Source: Actinomycetes bacterium (GTDB taxonomy: Bacteria > Actinomycetota > Actinomycetes > DATJPE01). Taken from it: a DNA stretch of 64,000 nt. The DNA lies in contig DATJPE010000093.1 in the NCBI GenBank assembly GCA_035506535.1, positions 1 to 64,000 on the forward strand, in the 5' to 3' direction. The notes below the pieces were generated by a model. The model was not told the DNA's origin and searched no databases. It saw only the letters and a list, made by a program, of their open reading frames with translations. The position numbers and the translations under genes were made by a program. Shown one piece after another: positions 48,364 through 59,753 of this stretch. How positions within the stretch are numbered: the first letter of the stretch is position 1; each line of letters begins with the position of its first letter.

Positions 48364-49881
48364 GTGCCCACCTCACCACGCCGCGTCGACGAGGCATTCC
48401 TGGCCCTGCCGCTGGGCGCCCTCACGGACGCCGCCCTCCAACGAGCCCGTGACCTCGGCGTCGAGCACGCCGACATCCGCGTCGAGCAGTCCCGCGGTCA
48501 GTCGGTGCGGCTGCACGACGGCCGGCTGGAGGGGCTCAACGACGCCGACGACGTCGGCCTCGGCGTGCGCGTCGTGCACGACGGCGCCTGGGGGTTCGCG
48601 GCCACCGGGGAGCTGACCCCTGCGGCGGCCGCGCGAGCCGCCGAGCAAGCCGTGCGGCTCGCGGAGGTGAGCCGCCCCCTGTCCACGGAGCGCGTGCGGC
48701 TGGCCGCCGAGCCGGTGCACGCGGACGGCGTGCACGTCTCCTCCTACGAGGTCGATCCCTTCGACGTCCCGGACGCGGACAAGGTCGCGCTGCTGGCCGA
48801 CTTCAGCGAGCGGGTCCTCGGCAAGGACGGCGTCGCCCACGTCGACGCGAGCGTGTACAGCGTGAAGGAGATCAAGCACTACGCCGACACGGCCGGCACG
48901 GTGACCACCCAGCAGCGGGTCCGGCTCAACCCGGACCTGCTCGCGGTCACCGTGGACAAGGAGTCCGGCGCCTTCGAGACGATGTCGGCGACGGCCCCGC
49001 CGGTCGGTCGTGGGTGGGAGTACATGACCGGGACCGGGTGGGACTGGGACGAGGAGCTCGAGCAGCTCCCGGGGCTGCTGCGGGAGAAGCTCTCGGCGCC
49101 GAGCATCGAGCCGGGGACCTACGACCTCGTCATCGACCCCACCAACCTGTGGCTGACGATCCACGAGTCGGTCGGGCACGCGACCGAGCTGGACCGCGCG
49201 CTCGGCTACGAGGCCAACTACGCCGGGACCTCCTTCGCGACCTGGGACAAGCTGGGGACCCTGCAGTACGGCTCCGAGCTGATGCACGTCACCGGCGATC
49301 GGGTCGTGGAGCACGGCCTCGCGAGCGTCGGATGGGACGACGACGGTGTGGCCGGGCAGCAGTGGGACCTGGTCCGCGACGGTGTCCTGGTGGGCTACCA
49401 GCTGGACCGGTCGATGGCCGCCCTCAAGGGCTTCGAGCGCTCCAACGGCTGCGCCTACGCCGACTCCGCGGGTCACGTGCCCATCCAGCGGATGGCCAAC
49501 GTGTCCCTGCAGCCAGCGGCCGACGGCCCGTCGACCGAGACGCTGATCGCCGGGGTCGAGCACGGGCTGTTCATCGTCGGCAACAAGTCCTGGTCGATCG
49601 ACATGCAGCGCTACAACTTCCAGTTCACCGGGCAGCGCTTCTTCCGCATCGAGTCGGGGCGGCTGACCGGCCAGGTCAAGGACGTCGCCTACCAGGCGAC
49701 CACGACCGACTTCTGGGGGTCGCTGGTGGCCCTGGGCGGGCCGCAGACGTACCTGCTGTGCGGTGCCTTCAACTGCGGCAAGGCGCAACCGGGACAGGTG
49801 GCAGCGGTCAGCCACGGCTCGCCGTCAGCGGTCTTCGCCGGCGTGAAGATCCTCAACACCGTTCAGGAGGCGGGCCGGTGA
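48364..49881 (+). CDS. tldD: Metalloprotease TldD
   Basis: A 505-residue TldD/PmbA family protein. The metal site HESVGH (H267, E268, H272) is intact, as in the active TldD half of the pair. The N-terminal domain has VRLHDGRLEGLNDADDVGLGVRV; the C-terminal part ends with LCGAFNCGKAQPGQVAAVSHG. With TldE it degrades unfolded or peptide substrates and matures some RiPPs. The TGA overlaps the tldE GTG. Confidence 0.93.
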   Translation: MPTSPRRVDEAFLALPLGALTDAALQRARDLGVEHADIRVEQSRGQSVRLHDGRLEGLNDADDVGLGVRVVHDGAWGFAATGELTPAAAARAAEQAVRLAEVSRPLSTERVRLAAEPVHADGVHVSSYEVDPFDVPDADKVALLADFSERVLGKDGVAHVDASVYSVKEIKHYADTAGTVTTQQRVRLNPDLLAVTVDKESGAFETMSATAPPVGRGWEYMTGTGWDWDEELEQLPGLLREKLSAPSIEPGTYDLVIDPTNLWLTIHESVGHATELDRALGYEANYAGTSFATWDKLGTLQYGSELMHVTGDRVVEHGLASVGWDDDGVAGQQWDLVRDGVLVGYQLDRSMAALKGFERSNGCAYADSAGHVPIQRMANVSLQPAADGPSTETLIAGVEHGLFIVGNKSWSIDMQRYNFQFTGQRFFRIESGRLTGQVKDVAYQATTTDFWGSLVALGGPQTYLLCGAFNCGKAQPGQVAAVSHGSPSAVFAGVKILNTVQEAGR

Positions 49882-51269
49882 GCGCACCCACCCCCCAGGA
49901 GGTCGCCGAACGCGCGCTCGAGGCGTGCACCGCCGACGGCTGCGTCGTGCGCGTCGACGAGACCAGCGAGGCCAACCTGCGGTGGGCCGGCAACACGCTG
50001 ACCACCAACGGGCTGATGCGCAGCCGCTCGCTCACCGTGGTCGCGACGGTCGGCTCCGCCGAGGGCACCGCCGCTGGCGTGGTCTCCACCAGCCACGTCG
50101 ACGCCGATCAGGTGGTCGAGGTCGTGCGCCGGGCCGAGCGGGCCGCCCGCGAGTCCGGCCCGATGGAGGACGCCCAGCCGTTGGTCAGCGACGTCCCGGC
50201 GAGCCCGGACTTCGCCGAGCCGGCACCGGAGACGTCGACCGACGTCTTCGCGGCCTTCGCCGAGCAGCTCGGCGAGTCGCTGCGCTCGGCCCGGGCCGAG
50301 GGTCGGGAGCTGTTCGGCTTCGCCGAGCACGACCTCACGACGACCTACCTGGCGAGCTCGGCCGGCCTGCGGCTGCGGCACGTCCAGCCCACGGGCAAGG
50401 TGGAGATCACCGGCAAGTCCCACGAGCGCACCCGCTCGACGTGGGTCGGCGTCGGGACGCGCGACTTCACCGACGTCGACGTCGCGGGCCTGGACGCCGA
50501 GATCCGGCGCCGGCTGGGGTGGTTCGAACGCCGCATCGAGCTCGACGCGGGTCGCTACGACACGATCCTGCCTCCCGGCGCCATGGCGGACCTGATGATC
50601 TATGCCTACTGGTCGGCCGCGGCACGCGACGCCGACGACGGGCGTACGGTCTTCAGCCGGCCCGGCGGGGGAACCCGGGTCGGGGAGCGGCTCGCCTCGC
50701 GCCGGCTGACCATGCTCTCCGACCCGGCCCGCCCGGGCATCCAGTGCCGGCCGTTCGTCGCCGACATGGCGTCCTCGTCGGCTTCCTCGGTGTTCGACGC
50801 CGGGCTGCCGCTGGGACCTACCGAGTGGGTCCGGGACGGAGAGCTGCGCGCGCTGCTGCAGACCCGACACTCCGCGCAGCAGACCGGCCTCCCGGTGACT
50901 CCGGCCGTGGACAACCTCGTGCTCGAGGACGCCGACGGCACCGGCTCGGTGGACGACCTCGTCGCGACGACGGATCGGGGCCTGCTGCTGACCTGCCTGT
51001 GGTACATCCGCGAGGTGGACCCGCAGACCCTGCTGCTGACCGGCCTGACGCGCGACGGGGTCCACCTCGTCGAGCACGGCGAGGTGGTGGGGACGGTGAC
51101 CAACTTCCGCTTCAACGAAAGCCCGATCGACCTGCTGGGCCGCGTCGAGGCGGCGAGCGCCTCCTCGCGCTGCCTGGCGCGGGAGTGGAGCGACTACTTC
51201 ACCCGCACGCAGATGCCGGCCGTTCGGGTGGGCGGGTTCAACATGTCCAGCGTCAGCCAGGCGAGCTGA
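49878..51269 (+). CDS. tldE: TldD/PmbA family protein (TldE)
   Basis: A 463-residue partner of TldD without the HExxxH metal site, so the non-catalytic half of the heterodimer. It shows the N-terminal LRWAGNTLTTNGLMRSRSLTVVA and the C-terminal TGLTRDGVHLVEHGEVVGTVTNFRFNESPIDLL. GTG 49878 overlaps the tldD stop. No RiPP precursor is seen nearby. Confidence 0.9.
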   Translation: MSAPTPQEVAERALEACTADGCVVRVDETSEANLRWAGNTLTTNGLMRSRSLTVVATVGSAEGTAAGVVSTSHVDADQVVEVVRRAERAARESGPMEDAQPLVSDVPASPDFAEPAPETSTDVFAAFAEQLGESLRSARAEGRELFGFAEHDLTTTYLASSAGLRLRHVQPTGKVEITGKSHERTRSTWVGVGTRDFTDVDVAGLDAEIRRRLGWFERRIELDAGRYDTILPPGAMADLMIYAYWSAAARDADDGRTVFSRPGGGTRVGERLASRRLTMLSDPARPGIQCRPFVADMASSSASSVFDAGLPLGPTEWVRDGELRALLQTRHSAQQTGLPVTPAVDNLVLEDADGTGSVDDLVATTDRGLLLTCLWYIREVDPQTLLLTGLTRDGVHLVEHGEVVGTVTNFRFNESPIDLLGRVEAASASSRCLAREWSDYFTRTQMPAVRVGGFNMSSVSQAS

Positions 51270-51334
51270 GCGCGGCGGAACTTCGCACCGAGCTCCGGGG
51301 AGCCGAACCCGGCGAATCGTCGTACCGTGGTGCG

Positions 51335-51700
51335 GTGCCGCCAGAAGCCCTCCCGCCCGGGAGCCGAGGACGGCCCGACCGCCCACCCCGGCCGGGGACC
51401 GAGCCGGTCTACCGGATCACCGGAGTCCGCCGCTCCCATTTCGAGGAGACCCACCAGCGGATGGTCCGCTACCTGATCTCGATGGGGATCCGGACGGCCT
51501 GCTTCGTCCTCGCCGTCTTCGTCGAGGGCCCGATCCGCTGGGTCCTGGTCGCGGCCGCGGTGGTGCTCCCCTATGTGTCGGTGGTGTTCGCGAACGCCGG
51601 TCGCGAGCGCACCGGCACCCCCCTGCCGGAGGTCTTCCTGCGCCCGGACCGACCCCAGATCGAGACCCCGACGACACCCGGCCAGGACTCTGGACGTTGA
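51335..51700 (+). CDS. DUF3099 domain membrane protein
   Basis: A 121-residue protein: a proline-rich N-terminus, the DUF3099 core VYRITGVRRSHFEETHQRMVRYLI, two membrane segments (about 48-65 and 70-88) and a proline-rich tail. DUF3099 is a small actinobacterial membrane family of unknown role. GTG 51335 is the first in-frame start that includes the whole domain. It lies 65 bases after tldE. Confidence 0.82.
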   Translation: MPPEALPPGSRGRPDRPPRPGTEPVYRITGVRRSHFEETHQRMVRYLISMGIRTACFVLAVFVEGPIRWVLVAAAVVLPYVSVVFANAGRERTGTPLPEVFLRPDRPQIETPTTPGQDSGR

Positions 51701-51755
51701 CATCGATCCATGTAATGATGAGCGCGCGCTGCGGTCCCCCGGTTGCGGCGCACTT

Positions 51756-51800
51756 GAGATGCCGGACGGCTTCCCCCGTGGCCGTCCGGCATCTCGCTTT
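51756..51800 (+). terminator. Strong stem-loop after the DUF3099 gene
   Basis: A perfect 14-base stem, GAGATGCCGGACGG (51756-51769) with CCGTCCGGCATCTC (51782-51795), 12-base loop, then GCTTTCT. It is the best terminator-like structure in the window, although the T run is weak. It stands only 28 bases before the SURF1 ATG, so it could also be a control hairpin for that gene. Confidence 0.65.
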
Positions 51801-51827
51801 CTACGGCGGCGTACCGTCGTTGGCGAC

Positions 51828-52730
51828 ATGCGTGCCTTCCTCGGACTCTTCCGGCGCCCTTCGTGGGTGGTGTTCACCCTGTGCGTCGTGCTGGCCAGCG
51901 TCGCCTTCTACGAGCTGGGCGTCTGGCAGCTGCACCGACGGACGCACCAGAACCGGGTGGACGCGCAGCTGCGCGCCTCCCAGGAGCTGCCTCCCGTGCC
52001 GGCCGCCCAGCTGCTCGCGCCGGGTGAGCGCCCCACCGGCAAGGTGCTCTGGCGCCGGGTCAGCGCGACGGGCACCTACGACGCGGCCCACCAGCTCCTC
52101 GTGCGCAACCGGGTCCTGGAGGGCGACAACGGCTACGAGGTGATCGTGCCGCTGCGGACGACGACGGGAGTGGATCTGCTCGTCGACCGGGGCTGGATCC
52201 CCTCCGGGCCGACCGCGCGGGCGCCGTCCTCGATCCCCTCCGTCCCGGCGGGGACGGTGAGCGTGGTCGGCCGGATCAGGCCGCCGGAGCACCCGGCCGA
52301 CGAGGCGGGGGTCCCAGCCGGCCAGATCCAGCGCATCGTGCCGGCGGAGATGGCCCAGCTGACCGGGCGACCGACGTACGGCGGGTTCGTCAACCTCGTG
52401 AGCGAGTCCCCGCCGGCCGCGAACGCGCCGACTCCCCTGCTGACGCCGGACCAGGAGGACCCCGGGGGCTGGTGGAAGCCCCCGCACCTGGCCTACGCGA
52501 TCCAGTGGTTCATGTTCGTGGGGCTCGCCGTCGGGGGCTGGGTGATCCTCGGCCGCCGGGAGGTGGCGATGGCGCGAGCCGCGGCTACGCCGTCAGCGAC
52601 CGGGGCGGGCTCGTCGCCGATGCCGCGTCTCCCTGCGGAGCGAACTGGGTCCGGTACAGGTCGGCGTACGCGCCGTTCGCGCGAAGCAGCTCCTCGTGAC
52701 GACCCCGCTCCGCGACCCGGCCGTCGCTGA
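51828..52730 (+). CDS. SURF1 family cytochrome oxidase assembly protein
   Basis: A 300-residue protein with the classic two-helix layout: N-terminal helix WVVFTLCVVLASVAFYELGVWQLHRR (GxWQ-type motif), an outer domain with RVSATGTYDAAHQLLVRNR and the LVDRGWIP block, and a C-terminal helix AIQWFMFVGLAVGGWVILGRRE. It helps assemble heme-copper (aa3) oxidase. The last 48 residues after the second helix are Arg/Pro/Ser-rich and lie wholly antisense to the ABC exporter gene, so they are probably an extension by stop-codon loss. No ribosome site is seen before ATG 51828. Confidence 0.88.
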   Translation: MRAFLGLFRRPSWVVFTLCVVLASVAFYELGVWQLHRRTHQNRVDAQLRASQELPPVPAAQLLAPGERPTGKVLWRRVSATGTYDAAHQLLVRNRVLEGDNGYEVIVPLRTTTGVDLLVDRGWIPSGPTARAPSSIPSVPAGTVSVVGRIRPPEHPADEAGVPAGQIQRIVPAEMAQLTGRPTYGGFVNLVSESPPAANAPTPLLTPDQEDPGGWWKPPHLAYAIQWFMFVGLAVGGWVILGRREVAMARAAATPSATGAGSSPMPRLPAERTGSGTGRRTRRSREAAPRDDPAPRPGRR

Positions 52731-54492
52731 CGAGCAGGATGACGTCGGCGTCGCGGACGGTGGACAGCCGGTGCGCGATGACCAGTGAGGTGCGGCCCTC
52801 GAGCGCTCGGGACAGGGCCTCCTGGACGGCGACCTCGGACTCGCTGTCGAGGTGGGCGGTGGCCTCGTCGAGGACGACCACCGAGGGGGCCTTGAGCAGC
52901 AGCCGGGCGATCGCCAGGCGCTGCTTCTCCCCGCCCGAGAGCCGATAGCCGCGATCGCCCACCACGGTGTCCAGGCCGTCCGGGAGGGAGCGGACCAGGT
53001 CCCAGATCTGGGCGTCCCGGCAGGCGGCCTCGAGCTGGTGGTCGTCGGCATCCGGGCGGGCGTACAGCAGGTTGGCGCGGATGGTCTCGTGGAACATGTG
53101 CGCGTCCTGGGTGACCACGCCGACGACGTCGCGCAGCGAGGCGAGGGTGACGTCTCGGACGTCGTGCCCGCCGACGCGGACCGAGCCGGCCGTGGCGTCG
53201 TACAGCCGCGCGACGAGGGAGGTGATCGTGGTCTTGCCGGCTCCGGACGGACCCACGAGGGCGACCATCTGCCCCGGTTCGATGCGGAAGCTGACGTCGT
53301 CGAGCACCCGCTGGTTGGGGGCGTGCTCGAGGGCCGTCACCGTCTCCAGCGACGCGAGCGAGACCTCCTCGGCCTGCGGGTAGCGGAAGCCGACGTTCAC
53401 GAACTCCACGGCGGTCGGCCCCGGCCGCAGCACTGCCGCGTCTGGCTTCTCCGTGATCATCGGCGGCAGGTCGAGGACCTCGAAGACCCGGTCGAAGGAC
53501 ACCAGGGCGGTCATGATGTCGACCCGCACGTTGGAGAGAGCCGTGAGCGGCCCGTAGAGTCGGCCGAGCAGCCCGGCGAGCGCCACCAGAGTCCCGGTCG
53601 TGAGGGTCCCGGCGATGACCAGCAGGCCGCCCGCGCCGTAGACCAGCGCCGTCGCGAGCGACGCGACGAGGGTCAGCGCCGTGAAGAAGACCCGGTTGGA
53701 CATCGCGATCCGTACGCCGATGTCGCGCACCCGTCCCGCCTTGGCCGAGAACGCCTGGTCCTCGTCCTCGGGGCGGCCGAAGAGCTTGGCCAGCAGGGCG
53801 CCCGAGACGTTGAACCGCTCGGTCATCATCGTGCTCATCTCGGCGTTGGTCTGCATCGACTGCCGGGTGAGGCCCTGCAGGGTGCGACCGACCCGGCGGG
53901 CCGGGATGAGGAAGACCGGCAGCATCAGCAGCGACGCGAGGGTGATCTGCCAGGACAACGCGAACATCGCGGCAGCCACGAAGACGAGGCTGACGACATT
54001 GGAGACGACGCCGGACAGAGTCGAGGTGAACGCCTGCTGCGCCCCGATGACGTCGTTGTTGAGCCGTGAGATCAGCGCTCCCGTCTGGGTGCGCGTGAAG
54101 AACGCGAGCGGCATGCGCTGCACGTGACCGAAGACCTCGGTCCGCATGTCGTAGATCAGGCCCTCGCCGATGCGCGCGGAGAACCAGCGCATCACCAGGC
54201 CGATGAGGGAGTCGACGACGGCGATGACGGCGACGAGCAGTGACAAGCGGATGACGAGGGACCGGTCGCCGTTCGCCACCCCGTTGTCGATGATCGAGCG
54301 GAACAGCAACGGGGCCGCCACCACCAGCATGGCGTCGACGACGACGAGGACCAGGAAGGTGGCGATCGAGCGCCAGTAGGGCCGCGCGTAGCCGGAGACC
54401 CGGCGAACCGTGCCGGGCGGGAGCTGCTTGTCCGTGACCGAGGGGTCCCGGCGGAAGGAGTGCAGCGTCGCCCACGGGTGGCCGGAACTCAC
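52585..54492 (-). CDS. ABC exporter, fused permease and ATPase
   Basis: A 635-residue half-transporter: six membrane helices (about 40-320), then an ABC domain with Walker A GPSGAGKTT, signature LSGGEKQRLAIARLL, Walker B VVVLDEATAHLD and switch His AHRLSTV. It exports lipids, peptides or drugs as a homodimer. GTG 54492 is preceded by GGAGGAG at a good distance; a longer start at 54537 lacks this. Its 3' end overlaps SURF1 by 146 bases. Confidence 0.92.
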   Translation of the reverse strand: MSSGHPWATLHSFRRDPSVTDKQLPPGTVRRVSGYARPYWRSIATFLVLVVVDAMLVVAAPLLFRSIIDNGVANGDRSLVIRLSLLVAVIAVVDSLIGLVMRWFSARIGEGLIYDMRTEVFGHVQRMPLAFFTRTQTGALISRLNNDVIGAQQAFTSTLSGVVSNVVSLVFVAAAMFALSWQITLASLLMLPVFLIPARRVGRTLQGLTRQSMQTNAEMSTMMTERFNVSGALLAKLFGRPEDEDQAFSAKAGRVRDIGVRIAMSNRVFFTALTLVASLATALVYGAGGLLVIAGTLTTGTLVALAGLLGRLYGPLTALSNVRVDIMTALVSFDRVFEVLDLPPMITEKPDAAVLRPGPTAVEFVNVGFRYPQAEEVSLASLETVTALEHAPNQRVLDDVSFRIEPGQMVALVGPSGAGKTTITSLVARLYDATAGSVRVGGHDVRDVTLASLRDVVGVVTQDAHMFHETIRANLLYARPDADDHQLEAACRDAQIWDLVRSLPDGLDTVVGDRGYRLSGGEKQRLAIARLLLKAPSVVVLDEATAHLDSESEVAVQEALSRALEGRTSLVIAHRLSTVRDADVILLVSDGRVAERGRHEELLRANGAYADLYRTQFAPQGDAASATSPPRSLTA

Positions 54493-54568
54493 CAGTTCAT
54501 CTCCTCCTCGCGGCCCCGGTGGGCCAGTTGCCCACAACGCCGGGGCGCGAGCCGGTGTTCCCGGCGAC

Positions 54569-54611
54569 GTCAGGGACCGCTCAGTCAGGACCGGCCTCGG
54601 TCAGGGACCGG
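54569..54611. repeat. Three near-copies of GTCAGG(G)ACCG
   Basis: In the 142-base gap upstream of the ABC exporter start, GTCAGGGACCG occurs at 54569-54579 and again at 54600-54610, with GTCAGGACCGG at 54584-54594 between them, at steps of about 15 and 16 bases. It could be a binding site array for a regulator such as the small HTH protein encoded next to it, or local slippage. Confidence 0.4.
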
Positions 54612-54634
54612 CTCCCCCGCCGACCGGCTACCGG

Positions 54635-54847
54635 CTACTTCTTCGACCGGCTGCGCGTGGCGCCGCCGCGTCCTCGAAGCGTCGCCCCGGACTCGCTCAG
54701 GATCCGGTGCACGAAGCCGTACGAGCGTCCCGTCTCCGCGGCGAGCTCACGGATGCTGGCGCCGGACTCATAGCGCTTGCGCAGGTCGGCCGCAAGCTTG
54801 GTGCGATCGCCGCCCGTCACCCTGCGGCCCTTGGTCAGGTCGGCCAC
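54635..54847 (-). CDS. Small helix-turn-helix protein
   Basis: A 70-residue protein with a central HTH (about 17-55: LAADLRKRYESGASIRELAA then TGRSYGFVHRILSESG) and a basic tail ending RSRSKK. This is the shape of a widespread short actinobacterial HTH family with no known target. It stands between the ABC-F gene and the ABC exporter gene, and could control either. Confidence 0.82.
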   Translation of the reverse strand: MADLTKGRRVTGGDRTKLAADLRKRYESGASIRELAAETGRSYGFVHRILSESGATLRGRGGATRSRSKK

Positions 54848-54938
54848 GATGCCTCCTCCTCACAGCCTCTCGAGACGCCGACGGCGGCCCTCTCCGTCCA
54901 TGATCACCCTACTCGCCAGGCGTCGCTAGTCACTCCGC

Positions 54939-56537
54939 TCAGGCGAGAGCGACCAGGTCGGTGTAGTCGGCGCTCCAGTGGTCCTCCACTCCGTCCGGAA
55001 GGAGCAGCACGCGCTCCGGCTGGAGCGCCTCGACGGCCCCCTCGTCGTGGGTGACGAGGACCACGGCACCGGAGTACGAGCGCAGCGCGTGCAGGACCTC
55101 CTCGCGGCTGGCGGGATCCAGGTTGTTGGTCGGTTCGTCCAGGAGCAGCACGTTGGCGCTGGAGACCACGAGCATGGCCAGGGCGAGCCGGGTCTTCTCC
55201 CCGCCCGAGAGCACTCCAGCGGGCTTGTCGACGTCGTCGCCGGAGAACAGGAAGGACCCGAGGACCCGTCGTGCCTCCAGCGCGGACAGCTCAGGCGCCG
55301 CGGAGAGCATGTTCTCCAGCACGCTACGGGCGGTATCGAGGGTCTCGTGCTCCTGCGCGTAGTAGCCGAGCCGCAGTCCGTGGCCCGGCTCGACCTCCCC
55401 CGTGTCCGCCGGTTCCAGCCCGGACAGCAGCCGAAGCAGCGTCGTCTTGCCGGCCCCGTTGAGGCCGAGGACGACGACGCGCGACCCCCGGTCGACGGCC
55501 AGGTCCACGTCCGTGAAGATCTCGAGGGAACCGTAGGACTTCGACAGGCCGGTGGCGCGCAGCGGCGTACGCCCGCAGGGGGCGGGCGACGGGAAGCGCA
55601 GCTTCGCCACCCGGTCCGCTCGCCGGACCTCCGCGAGGCCGCCGAGGAGTCGCTCGGCCCGGCGCTCCATGTTCTGCGCCGCCTTGGCCTTGGTCGCCTT
55701 CGCCCGCATGCGGTCGGCCTGCGCCTTGAGCTGGGCGGCCTGCTTCTCGGCGTTGCTCCGCTCCCTGCGGCGGCGTCGCTCGTCGGTCTCGCGCTGCTCG
55801 AGGTAGGCGGTCCAGCCCACGTTGTAGACGTCCAGCTCGGCCCGGTTGGCATCGAGGTGGAACACTCGGTTGACCGTCGCCTCGACGATCGCGACGTCGT
55901 GGGAGATCACCACGATCCCGCCCTTGTGGCCGCGGAGGAACTCGCGCAGCCACGCGATGGAGTCCGCGTCGAGATGGTTGGTCGGCTCGTCGAGCAGCAG
56001 GGTCTCGGCGCCGCTGAAGAGGATCCGCGCGAGCTCGACCCTCCGGCGCTGACCGCCCGACAGCGTGCCCAGGCGCTGCTCCAGCACCCGTTCCGGGAGG
56101 CCGACACTCGCGGCGATGGACGCCGCCTCCGCCTCGGCGGCGTACCCGCCGCGGGTGGTGAACTCCTCCTGCAGGCGGGCGTAGCGGCGCATGGCCTGGT
56201 CGCGGGTCGCCTCGTCGGCACTCGCCATCCGCCCCTCGGCGTCGCGCAGCTGGCGGGTCACCAGGTCGAGGTCGCGAGCGCCGAGGATCCGGTCCCTCGC
56301 GAGCACCTCGAGGTCCCCGGTCCGGGGGTCCTGCGGCAGATAGCCCACCTCCCCGGAGCGGGTCACGGTCCCGGCGGCCGGCTGAGTCTCACCCGCCAGG
56401 GCCCGCATGAGCGTGGTCTTGCCGGCTCCGTTGCGCCCGACCAGGCCGACGCGGTCGCCTGGTGCGACCCGAAAGCTCGCCTGCTCCAGCAGGATGCGGG
56501 CCCCGGCGCGCAGCTCGACCCCGACGGCGGTGATCAC
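54939..56537 (-). CDS. ABC-F family ATPase
   Basis: A 532-residue soluble protein with two ABC domains (about 5-250 and 320-525), no membrane part, joined by a charged linker with QLKAQADRMRAKATKAKAAQ. Both Walker A motifs (GRNGAGKTT, GLNGAGKTT) and both signatures (LSGGQRRRVELARIL and LSGGEKTRLALAMLV) are present, as are the Glu residues of LLLDEPTNHLD and LLLDEPTNNLD. ABC-F proteins act on the ribosome in translation control or antibiotic protection; which is unknown. Confidence 0.93.
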   Translation of the reverse strand: MITAVGVELRAGARILLEQASFRVAPGDRVGLVGRNGAGKTTLMRALAGETQPAAGTVTRSGEVGYLPQDPRTGDLEVLARDRILGARDLDLVTRQLRDAEGRMASADEATRDQAMRRYARLQEEFTTRGGYAAEAEAASIAASVGLPERVLEQRLGTLSGGQRRRVELARILFSGAETLLLDEPTNHLDADSIAWLREFLRGHKGGIVVISHDVAIVEATVNRVFHLDANRAELDVYNVGWTAYLEQRETDERRRRRERSNAEKQAAQLKAQADRMRAKATKAKAAQNMERRAERLLGGLAEVRRADRVAKLRFPSPAPCGRTPLRATGLSKSYGSLEIFTDVDLAVDRGSRVVVLGLNGAGKTTLLRLLSGLEPADTGEVEPGHGLRLGYYAQEHETLDTARSVLENMLSAAPELSALEARRVLGSFLFSGDDVDKPAGVLSGGEKTRLALAMLVVSSANVLLLDEPTNNLDPASREEVLHALRSYSGAVVLVTHDEGAVEALQPERVLLLPDGVEDHWSADYTDLVALA

Positions 56538-56618
56538 GGGGCGACCTTCGCGGGTGAGAGGGGTGAAGGGGGGTGGGCGCGGTTCGGCACGCCCAGTGTA
56601 GGCCGGGCGGTCAGCCGC

Positions 56619-56941
56619 TCAGACGTTGAAGCCGAGGGCGCGCAGCTGTTCGCGGCCCTCGTCGGTGATCTTGTCGGGTCCCCACGGCGGCATCCAGACC
56701 CAGTTGATACGCACCCCGTCCACGAGCCCGTCCAGCGCGGCGCTGGTCTGGTCCTCGATGACGTCGGTGAGCGGGCACGCCGCGGACGTCAGGGTCATGT
56801 CCAGCACGGCGACGTTGTTCTGGTCGATGGTGATCCCATAGACGAGGCCCAGGTCGACGACGTTGATGCCGAGCTCGGGATCGACGACGTCGCGCATCGC
56901 CTCCGTGACGTCCTCGACGGTGCTCGCACCGGTGCCCGCGG

Positions 56942-56945
<4 letters not shown>
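56619..56945 (-). CDS. sufT: SUF-associated metal-sulfur cluster protein (DUF59/MIP18)
   Basis: A 108-residue DUF59 protein and last cistron of the SUF operon. The family blocks are VVDPELGINVVDLGLVYGI, MTLTSAACPLTDVI with its conserved Cys, and VWMPPWGPDKITDEGREQLRALGF. SufT-type proteins help in carrying or maturing Fe-S clusters. ATG 56945 overlaps the sufU stop by four bases. Confidence 0.9.
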
Positions 56946-59429
<2,484 letters not shown>

Positions 59430-59435
59430 GGGTGC

Positions 59436-59753
59436 TCAGCTCCTGACGGTCGGGAGGTCGATGAGGACGTCGCCGCCCTCGACGGTGACGGGATAGACGG
59501 CGACGGGGGCTACCGCAGGTGGCCCGGAGGGACGTCCGGTCGCCAGGTCGAAGCGGGAGCCGTGCAGCCAGCACTCGATCGTCTCGCCGTCGACGTCACC
59601 GTCGGAGAGGCTGACCTCGGCGTGGGTGCACACGTCGTCCACGGCGTGCACGGCAGCCGCGGTCCGGACGAGGCAGAGCGAGGCGTCCCCGAGGTCGACC
59701 CGGATCGCGGTGCCGACCGGCAGGTCGTCGAGCGCGCACGCACGTACTTGCAT
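59436..59753 (-). CDS. Rieske [2Fe-2S] ferredoxin of the SUF operon
   Basis: A 105-residue small Rieske protein: CTHAEVSLSDG and CWLHGSRFD give the two Cys-two His cluster ligands. It resembles the ferredoxin subunit of non-heme oxygenases, yet no oxygenase gene is near. Lying between sufD and sufC, with a TGATG overlap with sufD, it may supply electrons to cluster assembly (inference). This gene order recurs in actinobacterial SUF operons. Confidence 0.92.
   Translation of the reverse strand: MQVRACALDDLPVGTAIRVDLGDASLCLVRTAAAVHAVDDVCTHAEVSLSDGDVDGETIECWLHGSRFDLATGRPSGPPAVAPVAVYPVTVEGGDVLIDLPTVRS

Noticed and set aside
54489-54500. Three-codon ORF (Met-Asn-Trp-stop) overlapping the ABC exporter GTG
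   Set aside because: The ribosome site touches its ATG with no spacing, but suits the GTG at 54492; it is most likely chance.
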